Notes: a model not told the origin generated them from the sequence alone. A stretch of 40,095 bases of DNA from Candidatus Heimdallarchaeota archaeon LC_3 (GCA_001940645.1 MDVS01000008.1:1-40095), one strand, 5' to 3'; counted from the stretch's first letter, positions 9,015 to 18,068 are shown. Translations and numbers: made by a program.

Positions 9015-9199
9015 ACATTTTCAATCCTATTATAACTAGTATCAACAATTTCAAGATAATTCAAACTACTATTTTTACCTTTTTGAGCAAGAAGGCTCAT
9101 TCCTTCAGGTGTGAGATGAATTGCTCTTCTACGATATAGATCTTTTATCAAATAATTCAGAATTATTTTTGAGGTAAAGATTGATAGGTATTTGGATAT
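9011..9199 (-). pseudogene. Remnant of a winged-helix (MarR-like) regulator
   Basis: A 62-codon frame runs into the FAH gene with an ATGA overlap. It contains YRRRAIHLTPEGMSLL, the pattern seen at the end of the wing and start of the last helix in MarR-type regulators. There is no start codon at its beginning: an in-frame stop at 9200-9202 closes it upstream, and the recognition-helix region is absent. I read it as the 3' end of a decayed regulator of the FAH gene. A frameshift that could be a sequencing error cannot be excluded. Confidence 0.45.
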
Positions 9200-9252
9200 T
9201 CATGTCATCTACTGCTAGTTAAAAATCTAAATTGGTGTCTTGTGTATTTTAG

Positions 9253-9427
9253 TGCTAACATGATTTTTTAAAATTAGTTCCTCAGGAAGTGAGGAATATC
9301 ATGCCTTTGGAGATAAACACCTCTTTACTGGATTTAAAGCGATCCCTTAATAGACTTGTCTTGTGTCTAAGTACAAGTGTTGTCCATGAAGAAGGAAGCT
9401 CTATCCTTTTAGGTTAAAGTAGTTCAC
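9253..9427 (+). mobile_element. Remnant of an IS200/IS605-type element: tnpB 3' end and right end
   Basis: The plus-strand frame ending at 9417 contains VPQEVRNIMPLEINTSLLD and ends VHEEGSSILLG. This aligns with the C-terminus of the TnpB at 25863-27150 (LPTERRNVKPLETKTSQM and MNEEAHSLRCG). Both then run into the same right-end sequence, GTAGTTCAC, ending here at 9427. Only about 55 codons of tnpB survive, and an in-frame stop at 9250-9252 closes the fragment upstream. The element end overlaps the stop codon of the thioredoxin-like gene on the other strand. Confidence 0.7.
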
Positions 9428-10014
9428 TTTGAAACAATTTCATAATCAGGAAAAGTGTTTGGATGCCATTTAATAGAACATCCAGCACTTGGAATTTGCT
9501 CTTTAGAAATTGGATTTTTATTTACTAGTGCATCTAAAGCTTCTCTTAAATCCTTACCGGTAACAGGCTCGTCATTTCGTGGTCTGGCATCATCATATTG
9601 ACCTCGGTACACAAGTTTATGATTTTTATCAAATAAGAAAAAATCTGGAGTACAAGCTGCTTTGTAAGCTTTAGCTACCTCCTGAGTTTCATCGAAAAGA
9701 TAATTAAAATTCCAATCTAATTCTAATGCTAGTTTCTTCATTTCTTCAGGACCGTCTTGAGGATGTGTTTTTGTAGAGTTAGCATTAATAGCAACTACGG
9801 CTACATTATTTTCTTGCATATATTTATCACTAAATTTCTTAAATGAATCGCGTATCCTGATAACATAAGGGCAGTGATTACAAATAAACATTATTAGTAA
9901 ATTTTTACCTTCATAATCAGATAAATTAATTGTTTTTCCATCAACGGTGTTTGTTAATGAAAATTTTGGTGCAGAAGTTCCAAGAGATAAAATTTGAGTT
10001 GAATAAGCGGGCAT
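9424..10014 (-). CDS. Thioredoxin-fold (AhpC/TSA-like redoxin) protein
   Basis: The 196-residue protein has the redoxin fold with an active-site C45-N-H-C48 followed by PYV, and a cis-proline region at CTPDFFLF. Relatives are a widespread bacterial and archaeal group of cytosolic thioredoxin-like proteins, probably thiol reductases or peroxidases. The start is well supported: AAGGAGATC lies eight bases before the ATG. There is no signal peptide or membrane anchor. The stop codon lies within the inserted IS right end at 9422-9427, so the last few residues may have been altered by that insertion. Confidence 0.85.
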   Translation of the reverse strand: MPAYSTQILSLGTSAPKFSLTNTVDGKTINLSDYEGKNLLIMFICNHCPYVIRIRDSFKKFSDKYMQENNVAVVAINANSTKTHPQDGPEEMKKLALELDWNFNYLFDETQEVAKAYKAACTPDFFLFDKNHKLVYRGQYDDARPRNDEPVTGKDLREALDALVNKNPISKEQIPSAGCSIKWHPNTFPDYEIVSK

Positions 10015-10088
10015 TTAGCGTTGATCTCCTTGAAAATTATTCCAATCATTTATTTGAAAAAAATTAAAGATATTTTCTATTAGCTCTT

Positions 10089-10670
10089 TCAAGATTTATT
10101 TTTCCATTTTTCTCTCATTTTAAGAATCATTTCTCCTAATTTATGGAAAGCATCTTCAACATTTTCTCCTGTTTTAGCTGAAGTTTCATAATAAGGTATA
10201 TCGGCAAAATACTCCTCATCCCAATAGTATTTACTTATGGCACTAGATAAAGCTAATCCTTCGGATGTGGAAATACAGTAATTGATTTTATCCTTAAGAT
10301 CAATTTTATTAGCTAATAATACAACGGGAACAGCTCCTTTTTTAGAATGTTTTTTGATTTCCATTAACCATTTAGGAGTATTTTCAAAACTATCCGGCCG
10401 GGTGATATCATACATCAATATTGCCCCTACTATTCCCGAGTAGTAAACTGATCTGACTTCTTGGAAACGAGGCTGACCTGCTAAATCCCATATTTGGAAT
10501 TTCATTACATCTGAACCCGGGGTGTTTAGTCTAATTTCTTTAACAGAAAAGTCAGCTCCAATAGTCATTAAATATTGACCATCAAAGGCTGTACCCATGA
10601 AAGTTCGTCGTAATGCAGTTTTTCCTACTGCTCCATCTCCCGCCACTATAATTTTAGCTATAAATGCCAT
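10089..10670 (-). CDS. Ras/Rab-like small GTPase
   Basis: The 193-residue protein has a complete set of G-boxes: G1 GDGAVGKT (11-18), G3 WDLAGQ (61-66), G4 NKID (121-124) and G5 ETSA (162-165). It has the Ras-type Gln in G3. No C-terminal cysteine or CaaX box is present (it ends KWKNKS), so it is not expected to be prenylated there. Expanded Ras-superfamily GTPases of this kind are a hallmark of Asgard archaea. The ATG at 10670 is used; an in-frame TTG at 10679 would add three residues. A paralogue lies at 35292-35915. The cellular role is unknown. Confidence 0.9.
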   Translation of the reverse strand: MAFIAKIIVAGDGAVGKTALRRTFMGTAFDGQYLMTIGADFSVKEIRLNTPGSDVMKFQIWDLAGQPRFQEVRSVYYSGIVGAILMYDITRPDSFENTPKWLMEIKKHSKKGAVPVVLLANKIDLKDKINYCISTSEGLALSSAISKYYWDEEYFADIPYYETSAKTGENVEDAFHKLGEMILKMREKWKNKS

Positions 10671-10679
10671 TCCTTTCAA

Positions 10680-11145
10680 TGCCAGTATTGTGTTTGTTTA
10701 TTATTTACGATTCTGCGGAGAAACAAAGAACTAAATCAATATTACTCTTAATAATTATCAGATTATTTTTCCTTTTTTAATACCTTTTGACCAATTATTT
10801 TTGATTAACCAAAAGAGTTACGATTTTTTTTTTAATTCATGAAAGAAACTGAATTTTTTCTCTATTTGTTATTGTCGATCCATTTTGCTAATTTCATAAA
10901 AAAGGATTTAAACTTCTCAATATAAAGCTATCCTTATCATCGATAGGAATGATAGATTTATTATCTATTTGGATACATTTTATAACGAATATGCATTTAT
11001 AATAGAAATACTTTACACATGTATTGTAAAAAGACATTATTAAGGAATAGATTATAGAATTAATTTAAATTCAAAATTGTTCAAAATTTCCTATTAAATG
11101 ATTAAAAAAAACAATTATTATGAGTATTGGATAAGGAGAATTATA
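10680..11145. other. Intergenic region, no gene seen
   Basis: This very AT-rich stretch separates the divergently transcribed GTPase and the unknown protein at 11146. It should carry both promoters, but AT-rich matches are too many to name one with confidence. I saw no RNA gene or repeat. Confidence 0.45.
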
Positions 11146-12282
11146 TTGCCTGTAAAAGAAAATTCAGATATGTTGGTACCTCCTAGATTGAAATTACCAA
11201 AACCTATGGAACGATATACTTCCGAAACCATAGAATTAACATTTTTTGCAAAACGGATTAATGAGGTAACACACTTAATATTAGGCCGAAAAGAGGCTAA
11301 GATTTTCTTATCAGTATTAATGTGGGAACAGCTTAAACAATACCTAGTTAACTCTGATGATTTTTATGATAATAAAAATCTTAGACTTCTTACTATGGAG
11401 ACTATAGACTATAATCCTCTCTTTACTCAGGATGTTAAAGACGTTTTAAAATCTTTTAACGGATTTATTGATAGTTCTATTCCTTACCAATATGTTCCTG
11501 ATGATCTTTTGGATTTGTATGATTACGAGGGGGAAACTACTTTAGAAGCAGCAATTGAAGATCCAGGGAGTATAATCAGTATTAGGATGAAACCATCTTA
11601 TGTTAAATTGATAATTGGTATTGCTATACACCTCCGTAATCCTCTTGATGATTCTTATTCATTTATTTCGGATTTATTTCAGATACCTTCTCATTTTGAG
11701 GAAAAATATGTTAAATTATCTCCTTTTAATAATGAAAATGTAGCAAGAAAATCGATGTTAGAAGCATTAAATTTATTTTATAGCTTTTTTGAATATCTAA
11801 GTACAAAATTCTCTGGGATTAAAGAACATTTTCTAAAAATAGCTGCTACTCTATTTTGGACCACAAAAATAACCCCAACATATTCCTTGGAAATTTTTGA
11901 ATTATTAAGTGAAATGTTTGGAGAACACAAATTAGAAACTAGAAGCACACAGCTATATTCGGCATCTTCTGATTCTGACCTTCTTCTCTGTGAACGTAAG
12001 GGTAAAAACAAGAATCGTTCAATAATTTACTTTAGCTTAAATATTGGAGCCGAGTGGATAATTGCTGGTTTTTTTCCTGATGCCAGACTGATTACTTTAC
12101 AACAAGCTATAGTAATTTCTTTTTTACGATATACAGACACTTTTCTTACTCATCCATGGGATATTCCTCCCATTGAGTTTAATTATTTACTTGATATTTG
12201 GTTTAGAAGCTTTTTGTATACTAATAACTTGGATACTGTTGTATATCAAAAAGCGAATGAGCATGTTAGAACAAAAGACTAA
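11146..12282 (+). CDS. Unknown protein, 378 residues
   Basis: I do not recognise this family. The protein is soluble, with no signal peptide or clear membrane helix, and rich in Leu, Phe and Tyr, suggesting an alpha-rich fold. The most conserved-looking blocks are PPRLKLPKPMERYTSE near the start and THPWDIPPIEFNYLLD near the end. The TTG at 11146 is chosen because AAGGAGA at 11133-11139 lies six bases upstream. The frame extends back to an ATG at 11098, but that has no ribosome binding site. It stands alone between divergent and downstream promoters, so context gives no function. Confidence 0.7.
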   Translation: MPVKENSDMLVPPRLKLPKPMERYTSETIELTFFAKRINEVTHLILGRKEAKIFLSVLMWEQLKQYLVNSDDFYDNKNLRLLTMETIDYNPLFTQDVKDVLKSFNGFIDSSIPYQYVPDDLLDLYDYEGETTLEAAIEDPGSIISIRMKPSYVKLIIGIAIHLRNPLDDSYSFISDLFQIPSHFEEKYVKLSPFNNENVARKSMLEALNLFYSFFEYLSTKFSGIKEHFLKIAATLFWTTKITPTYSLEIFELLSEMFGEHKLETRSTQLYSASSDSDLLLCERKGKNKNRSIIYFSLNIGAEWIIAGFFPDARLITLQQAIVISFLRYTDTFLTHPWDIPPIEFNYLLDIWFRSFLYTNNLDTVVYQKANEHVRTKD

Positions 12283-12334
12283 TTTTTGTATCGATTAATC
12301 TAAAATTATACATGAAATATTTTATTAGATAACT

Positions 12335-12370
12335 ACACAAATGTTGTATTGTGTTAACTATATAATAAAA
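12335..12370 (+). promoter_or_regulatory. Probable promoter of the DsrE-like gene with inverted repeat
   Basis: ACACAA (12335-12340) and TTGTGT (12349-12354) form a perfect six-base inverted repeat with an eight-base spacer. They sit directly upstream of a TATA-like TATATAATAAAA, which starts about 45 bases before the ATG at 12403. The repeat sits where an operator overlapping the BRE would act. AAGGAT serves as ribosome binding site. Confidence 0.35.
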
Positions 12371-12402
12371 ATTCTTTGAATTTAAATGAAGGATTCTTAT
12401 AA

Positions 12403-12753
12403 ATGACAAAAATCACTATAATTATTAATGATGCTCCTTATGGATCAGAAAGATCCTATAATGGTTTAAGAACAGTTCGTGCTCTGCTGAAACGGGATTC
12501 TGTTGAAGTTAATGTTTTTCTTATGGCTGATGCAACTTTTTGTGCTTTAGATAATCAAACAACACCCAATGGATTTTATAATGTTGGTCGAATGCTAACC
12601 AGCATCGTAAATAAAGGAAAAATAGGTGCATGCGGAACTTGCATGGATGCTAGAGGGCTTACAAAATTAAAATTAATAAATGGAGTCCATCGAAGTTCAA
12701 TGGACGAATTAACAGACTGGATTTTAGCAAGTGATAAAATAATCACTTATTAG
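12403..12753 (+). CDS. DsrE/DsrF-family protein
   Basis: The 116-residue protein shows the DsrE/YchN-like fold pattern: a beta strand at the start followed by NDAPYGSERSYNGLRTV, VNVFLMADA in the middle, and KIGACGTCMDARG with two cysteines (CGTC) where sulfur-carrying members hold their active cysteine. It ends with a helix-strand unit, MDELTDWILASDKIITY. Family members oligomerise and act in sulfur transfer or sulfur-relay reactions. The partner is unknown; no tusBCD or dsr genes are nearby. Length is typical for a single-domain member. Confidence 0.82.
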   Translation: MTKITIIINDAPYGSERSYNGLRTVRALLKRDSVEVNVFLMADATFCALDNQTTPNGFYNVGRMLTSIVNKGKIGACGTCMDARGLTKLKLINGVHRSSMDELTDWILASDKIITY

Positions 12754-12940
12754 CTCAAGAAATATAAAAAAAAAATATTTGGTAAGATGAAAAAATTCGA
12801 GTTGCATCCCTAATATTTCTGTAATAGATTTGAAAAACCTGTACTCAAATCTCAATTTTTTTAATATGAACTCCAAAATGATTTGATTATTTGACAGAAA
12901 TAGCTGATTTATAAGGAAAATTGCGATTATTTTTAATTAT

Positions 12941-13019
12941 TTCTCAATGTTTCCCAATGTTTGGAAGTGTTTGGAAGTGTTTAAAAACTTATTGACAAAC
13001 AGTGGAAATAATTGTCAAT
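12941..13019 (+). promoter_or_regulatory. Repeat-rich regulatory region: four 10-bp repeats plus inverted repeat
   Basis: Four head-to-tail 10-mers run from 12941 to 12980: TTCTCAATGT, TTCCCAATGT, TTGGAAGTGT, TTGGAAGTGT (consensus TTnnnAnTGT). The spacing is exactly one DNA helical turn. ATTGACAA (12991-12998) and TTGTCAAT (13012-13019) form a perfect eight-base inverted repeat with 13 bases between. A related TTGTCA/ACGACAA pair lies closer to the ATG. Placed just upstream of an HTH gene, this looks like an autoregulatory operator. The rest of 12754-13068 holds no gene that I can see. Confidence 0.5.
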
Positions 13020-13068
13020 AATAAAATAAAAACAAAATTTGTTGTCAGTTAAGTGAGGCACGACAATA

Positions 13069-13776
13069 ATGACTCGAAAAGAATACTTGATTGCAAAAAA
13101 ATTAATTTCCGCAATTGAAAGCATAGAGTATTTAGTCGAAGATAATCCAAACAAAATATTCTATGTATCACATTTGATTCAACTAAGCAGACTTCAAAGA
13201 GAAGTTCTTACAGAAATTTTAATTGATATGGGTTTTATTGAAACCGTTCATTCAGGAAGCCGATCCCCATATAAAATTATAATTACAAAATTACAATGGA
13301 TAAATTTTGTTGATACATTGAAGAACTGGGCTTTAATTACTGCTGGAAATCTTCCTAAGACGGTGCCTGATAGCTTATTTGATCTTGAACTCAAAGAAAA
13401 AGTAACATTCGACTTAAAAATAGAAGATATTATCTATTTTTCCAGACTTTTCGGACAAACCAAAGTATCAGTTGCATCTAAAGGTATTATTGCGCACACA
13501 TTATCAAACCTTTCCCCAAATGGATTAACAGTTGATGAAATTGTTAACATTCTTAAATTATCTCGAAGAACTGTTAATGATTACTTAAAAGAAGGTTTTA
13601 ACGATGGGTTTTATGCAGTTTGTTTCCCTAAAGACACTTTACAAAGCGTTGGTTACAGAATGAATATAAAGGCTGATCCGTTATTAGTAGCTTGGAAAAG
13701 AATAACTTCTCTTATTCCCTCACCAGTGATTTCAATTACTGAAACAGCAGAAAAAGCATCTATTGCTGGTGAATAG
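13069..13776 (+). CDS. Predicted HTH transcriptional regulator
   Basis: The 235-residue protein appears to hold two DNA-binding-type helical units. The N-terminal one (residues about 1-85) has ISAIESIEYLVEDNP, then SRLQREVLTEILIDMGFIE, as in winged helices. A second HTH at about 142-180 reads GLTVDEIVNILKLSRRTVNDYLKEG, a good match to HTH positions 2 and 3. No ligand domain is recognised. A ribosome binding site-like GTGAGG lies about 11 bases before the ATG. The elaborate repeats upstream suggest it controls its own expression. The targets are unknown. Confidence 0.65.
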   Translation: MTRKEYLIAKKLISAIESIEYLVEDNPNKIFYVSHLIQLSRLQREVLTEILIDMGFIETVHSGSRSPYKIIITKLQWINFVDTLKNWALITAGNLPKTVPDSLFDLELKEKVTFDLKIEDIIYFSRLFGQTKVSVASKGIIAHTLSNLSPNGLTVDEIVNILKLSRRTVNDYLKEGFNDGFYAVCFPKDTLQSVGYRMNIKADPLLVAWKRITSLIPSPVISITETAEKASIAGE

Positions 13777-13800
13777 GAAATTTGTTAATATTTTTCTAAT

Positions 13801-13809
13801 TTTTTTTTT
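13801..13809 (+). terminator. Poly-T terminator after the HTH gene
   Basis: A run of nine T lies 25 bases after the stop of the HTH gene, in T-rich surroundings, as expected for intrinsic archaeal termination. Confidence 0.4.
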
Positions 13810-13899
13810 ATCTTTATAACAATTTTTCTAAAAATAAGCCAATCATTTTTTTAATTTGAAAAAGACTCTATTCATAAACTTTCTAATATCAAAACTTGT

Positions 13900-16089
13900 T
13901 TATATGCTAGTTTGCATTAATGTTTTTATTACTTCTCCTGCTAATTGCTCTAAACTTTGATCAGTCCACTCCGTTACTTCTGGATGAATATTTACATAAT
14001 GTTCAAAACATTTTTTGAGTTCCTCTCTCCCGACAAAGGTCGAATCCAATGTGGACGGATGAACTACTGTAAATATTATATAATTTCTTCCATCCATACG
14101 TTTTTCTTCGAGAGACTTATCATTTACTAAGGAAGCGTAAATCATACTTGATTTTCCAGCAAATGATGGGAGAGCATCAATAGAATCTACAGGGGTATTC
14201 GCTCCTCTTGTCTGGATTGGAATAGGACCGTACAAACCACCAAAATAATGTTGTCCTTGACCTACAAGAAAATTCAAAATGACACCAAAATTAAGTAAAA
14301 AATCAAATACACTATCATTTTCTACTTCAGGAACCATAAAAAATGGTTGGGGACCATTATCTGTGAATTTGAAGACAATAAACATGAAGTCTTCTCTAGT
14401 GATATTAGATTTCGCATTTATATTTAAAACACGTGATAACGCTGAAACTAAACCAGCAGTATGATAAGGTAGAGCAGTGCTTTGTGAATCAGATTTACTT
14501 TCAGTCCCTTGATATTGAATATCCCTTAATTTATATATAGATTGCTTAATTTGTTGTTGAAGTCTAAGTGATTCTTCTAATTCTCTTTTAAAATTTAATC
14601 TCTTAGATTCTACTGTCGCAGATTTCAACATAGACAGTGCTGCACCAAAATTATATTCCGCACTTAGAAAAGCAGCGGTTAAAATTGTGGTCGTAATCTG
14701 GTAAGGATATAAATTACTACTTTTTGAATAAGCATGAGCTTCTTTCAAATATTTTTGTGCTAAATTAAACTGGTATTTTTCTCCGAAAGACTGATATTGT
14801 ACCAAAAAATTCTGGACTATAAATAAACTTCCTTCACAAACATCTAAATGAGTTCCTTTTTCTTTTGCTAATCCATATCCTCGTAAAAAGAAAGTTTGAG
14901 CTTCCTTAGTTCCCTCGAGGGTTTGAGCAATTAATCCTTCAGTTAAGAGTAATGAGGGAGGAGGTGTTCTGTTACTAGAACTCTCTAATATATTATAAGC
15001 GTCATTAACACATTCTTGAGCTTCGGATATTCGTGATAAATGGAGAAGAACTCTGGCATAATGAGCGTACCACTCTGGTAGATCTCTTGTCGTGCTCTTC
15101 TTGCGTTCTTCTATCGCACGTTCAAATAAGACAGCTGAATCAGAAAAATGACCAAAATTTCTTTCTAATATTGCCATTCGTTTCAATGTTTCATCGTATG
15201 TTTGTTCTAAAGACATTAACAGAGCTAAAGATCCAAAATAGTAAGAATAGGCTCTGTCATATTCCCCACGTAGATTATATATTTCTCCAAGATTATTAAA
15301 AACCCTTGCAAGAATTCGATTATTATTTAAGTCCTCACTCACTACTTCAGCTTTTTTATACCACCTATGAGCTTGATCAAACTTTCCTTCAGAAAATAAA
15401 ATTGATCCAATATTGTTAAATAAAATTGGGATTCTTTCAATTAGTAAAAATCTGTTTACAGTATCTAATGCTTCTAAGTGGTAATTTAATGCTCTAGTAT
15501 AATTGCCGAGATATTTTGCTACAATGGCTTGTACATTTTTTATTAATAATTTCAAGGTGATATCTGGTTCTTCTTCTCGTGCAATATATTCCAAAGCCAG
15601 ATTTATAAACATTTCAGAAGCTTTATAGTCTCCAAGATACCAATAAGATGCTGCTTGTACATAAAAGCCATAACTATATAATTCATTTGTTAACGATTGG
15701 TTTGTAATAAATTTTTCTTCTGATTGTACTATTTGTAATGAATCTCGAATAAGTTCTATTGCTTCGGTATATTCAGGAGGATTAATCTGAGTCTTAATCC
15801 ATGCTGAAACTTGTTTCGCTTTAGCTAACAAAAATTTGTCTGATATGTTATTTATTTCAATTTGATAGAGAATTTTTGATATCAGAACCTCGGCTTCATA
15901 ATATCTGTCTCCTGTCGATAGAATTCTTGCTTTTTCTAGTTTGATAGCAATTTCGTTTTCCAAATTTGCAGTGTTTTTTGCGTAATTATCTAACAGTGAG
16001 AAAGCTTGTTCTTTTGTTCCTCGGCTATATAATAAGCGTGCTTTCTTAATAATTATCTCTCTATCAGAAAATACGCTCAAATAAGTCAT
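13900..16089 (-). CDS. TPR-repeat protein with a C-terminal globular domain
   Basis: About 729 residues. Residues 1-520 consist of repeated helix pairs of the tetratricopeptide type; NNIGSILFSEGKFDQAHRWY and NNLGEIYNLRGEYDRAYSYY are clear units about 40 residues apart. The last 190 residues form a different, mixed alpha/beta domain with the blocks FMFIVFKFTDNGPQPFF, VGQGQHYFGGLYGPIPI and MDGRNYIIFTVVHP. I associate that pattern with C-terminal domains of other archaeal TPR proteins, but cannot name a function. The pattern could be longin/roadblock-like; that is only a guess. The ATG at 16089 is used, with GAGTGA five bases upstream; a GTG lies at 16098. It is probably a scaffold or signalling adaptor. 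Confidence 0.75.
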   Translation of the reverse strand: MTYLSVFSDREIIIKKARLLYSRGTKEQAFSLLDNYAKNTANLENEIAIKLEKARILSTGDRYYEAEVLISKILYQIEINNISDKFLLAKAKQVSAWIKTQINPPEYTEAIELIRDSLQIVQSEEKFITNQSLTNELYSYGFYVQAASYWYLGDYKASEMFINLALEYIAREEEPDITLKLLIKNVQAIVAKYLGNYTRALNYHLEALDTVNRFLLIERIPILFNNIGSILFSEGKFDQAHRWYKKAEVVSEDLNNNRILARVFNNLGEIYNLRGEYDRAYSYYFGSLALLMSLEQTYDETLKRMAILERNFGHFSDSAVLFERAIEERKKSTTRDLPEWYAHYARVLLHLSRISEAQECVNDAYNILESSSNRTPPPSLLLTEGLIAQTLEGTKEAQTFFLRGYGLAKEKGTHLDVCEGSLFIVQNFLVQYQSFGEKYQFNLAQKYLKEAHAYSKSSNLYPYQITTTILTAAFLSAEYNFGAALSMLKSATVESKRLNFKRELEESLRLQQQIKQSIYKLRDIQYQGTESKSDSQSTALPYHTAGLVSALSRVLNINAKSNITREDFMFIVFKFTDNGPQPFFMVPEVENDSVFDFLLNFGVILNFLVGQGQHYFGGLYGPIPIQTRGANTPVDSIDALPSFAGKSSMIYASLVNDKSLEEKRMDGRNYIIFTVVHPSTLDSTFVGREELKKCFEHYVNIHPEVTEWTDQSLEQLAGEVIKTLMQTSI

Positions 16090-16316
16090 TAAAGTCACTC
16101 AGGGATAATTCTACTCATATTTTAATTACTTTAATTTAAAGATATTTGTTAAGTAAAAACAAATAAAGAAAATTTATCCTCAAATTAGTTAAAATCTCTG
16201 GTAATAAATTTCTAAATGAAATTACTTGTAATATATAGGTATAATATTAGTTTATAATAAATTTTTTAATATGCACTATTGTATAATTTTATCATAATCC
16301 AATTCTTCTTATATTT

Positions 16317-18068
16317 TTAATCTTCCTGTTGCTTATTTTCCCTTTCTATAGCAGCTTTGACTAATCCAAAAAATAGGGGATGAGGGTTTTTAGGTCTAGA
16401 TAAAAATTCTGGATGAAATTGGGTTCCAATATAATATGGATGAATATTTTGATCTAATTCAAAAATTTGGTTTATTTTCCCATCTGGTGTTTTCCCTACA
16501 AAATGAATTCCCTCTTTTTCAAAAATTTCTTGATATTTTTTGTTGAATTCGTATCGATGACGAAATCTTTCAAGAATTTCATCTTTTAAATACAGTTCCA
16601 TGACTTTGGAAGTGGAAAATGGATGTAGTTTAACTTTATGGGCACCTAACCTCATCGAACCGCCTATTTGATCAATGTTTGCTTGGGTAGGAAGCAAATA
16701 AATGACTGGTTCCGGAGTATTGGGATTACTTTCAGTTGTTTGTGCTTTATTTATTCCACAAACATTTCTTGCAAACTCAATTAATGCTACTTGAAATCCA
16801 AGACAAAGGCCTAAATACGGGATTTTATTTTCTCGTGCATATTTTACTACTTTAATTTTCCCTTCAAGACCTCTCTTACCAAATCCTCCTGGTACAATTA
16901 TTCCATCTGCTCTTGATAATAATTTACCAAAATTTTCTGTGTTAGATGATTCAACTGCTTCAGTATCGATATATTTAATTCTAACAGTAACATTATTAGC
17001 AACTCCTGCGTGTTCTAAGGAATGAGCTATGCTGAGATAGCTATCTACATTGTTAACATATTTACCTGCAATAATAATAGTAATTTTATGCCCTTCATTT
17101 TTAATTGTTAGAAGACTTTTGGCATATGTTTCAAAAGAGTCAATAATTTGATCAGTATATGATCGATAAGGAAATTTCAACTTGGTTTCTAACAGTCGAA
17201 TTATATTTTGCTTGTTGAGAATACTTGGAATCAGATAAGTGGATATCACATCTGGTGACTCTAATACCCGTTCCATTGGTATATTACAATATAGAGAAAC
17301 TTTTTCTTTGACTCTTGTTGGGAGTTGTTCCTTGGTTCGACAAACAACAAAATTTGGTTGGATTCCAAGCTCCATTAAAGCTCTTACAGAATGTTGAGAA
17401 GGTTTAGTTTTAAATTCTTCAGATTTATCATTGTATAGGATCGGAGTCACATGGAAAAATAGAACATTTTCTTCTCCTTCTTCTAATTTCATTTGTCTGG
17501 CTGCTTCTATGAATATTAAATTCTCATAATCTCCTACTGTTCCTCCAATTTCTAGTAAAACAATTGTTTGAGAAGAAGTAGACATTGATTGTGCTTTTCT
17601 ACGCCAAGCATTTTTTATTTCTCCAGTTAAATGGGGAATTACTAAAACATCTCGACCTAAATATTCTCCTTGGCGTTCTTTTTCAAGAACTCTCGAATAA
17701 ATTTTTCCAGCTGTTATGAAATTATCTTGAGTCAGGTTTTTATTAAGATAACGTTCATAATTACCTAGATCTAAATCTGATTCCGTTCCGTCTTCTAAAA
17801 CAAATACCTCTCCGTGTCTAAAAGGATTAATAGTTCCTGAATCGATATTTAAATATCCTTCCATCTTGATAATGGTGACATTAAATCCATAGCTTTGTAA
17901 TAAATGACCTAAAGCTCCAGCAAATATCCCCTTCCCAACAGAAGAGTAAACTCCGCCAGTTATAAAAATATAATGATAATTGCCCTTGGTATAATTTTCC
18001 GGAAAAAAATCAAGAAATTCTGATTCATCAGATTTTAAATCTTTTAATCTAGCATTAATTCCTTGCAT
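16317..18068 (-). CDS. pyrG: CTP synthase
   Basis: The 583-residue enzyme converts UTP to CTP with glutamine and ATP, the last step of pyrimidine nucleotide synthesis. The synthetase domain starts with IFITGGVYSSVGKGI (P-loop near residues 37-47) and contains GTVGDYENLIFIEAARQM. The class I glutamine amidotransferase domain has the nucleophile in GLCLGFQVA and the His/Glu pair in GTQFHPEF. It is about 40 residues longer than most CTP synthases; the extra residues are a charged N-terminal leader of about 30 residues before the strand YIFITGG. No ribosome binding site supports the first ATG, so a later start is possible. Confidence 0.95.
   Translation of the reverse strand: MQGINARLKDLKSDESEFLDFFPENYTKGNYHYIFITGGVYSSVGKGIFAGALGHLLQSYGFNVTIIKMEGYLNIDSGTINPFRHGEVFVLEDGTESDLDLGNYERYLNKNLTQDNFITAGKIYSRVLEKERQGEYLGRDVLVIPHLTGEIKNAWRRKAQSMSTSSQTIVLLEIGGTVGDYENLIFIEAARQMKLEEGEENVLFFHVTPILYNDKSEEFKTKPSQHSVRALMELGIQPNFVVCRTKEQLPTRVKEKVSLYCNIPMERVLESPDVISTYLIPSILNKQNIIRLLETKLKFPYRSYTDQIIDSFETYAKSLLTIKNEGHKITIIIAGKYVNNVDSYLSIAHSLEHAGVANNVTVRIKYIDTEAVESSNTENFGKLLSRADGIIVPGGFGKRGLEGKIKVVKYARENKIPYLGLCLGFQVALIEFARNVCGINKAQTTESNPNTPEPVIYLLPTQANIDQIGGSMRLGAHKVKLHPFSTSKVMELYLKDEILERFRHRYEFNKKYQEIFEKEGIHFVGKTPDGKINQIFELDQNIHPYYIGTQFHPEFLSRPKNPHPLFFGLVKAAIERENKQQED

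Noticed and set aside
12754..13068. tRNA or small RNA gene before the HTH regulator
   Set aside because: The GTTCGA-like bases do not fold into a cloverleaf; the repeats look like protein-binding sites instead.
14279..15299. Plus-strand frames inside the TPR gene
   Set aside because: They are short shadows of the TPR protein with low-complexity translations.
16317..18068. N-terminal extension of CTP synthase as a new domain
   Set aside because: It is only about 30 charged residues with no motif, and the start codon is not well supported; a later start would remove it.
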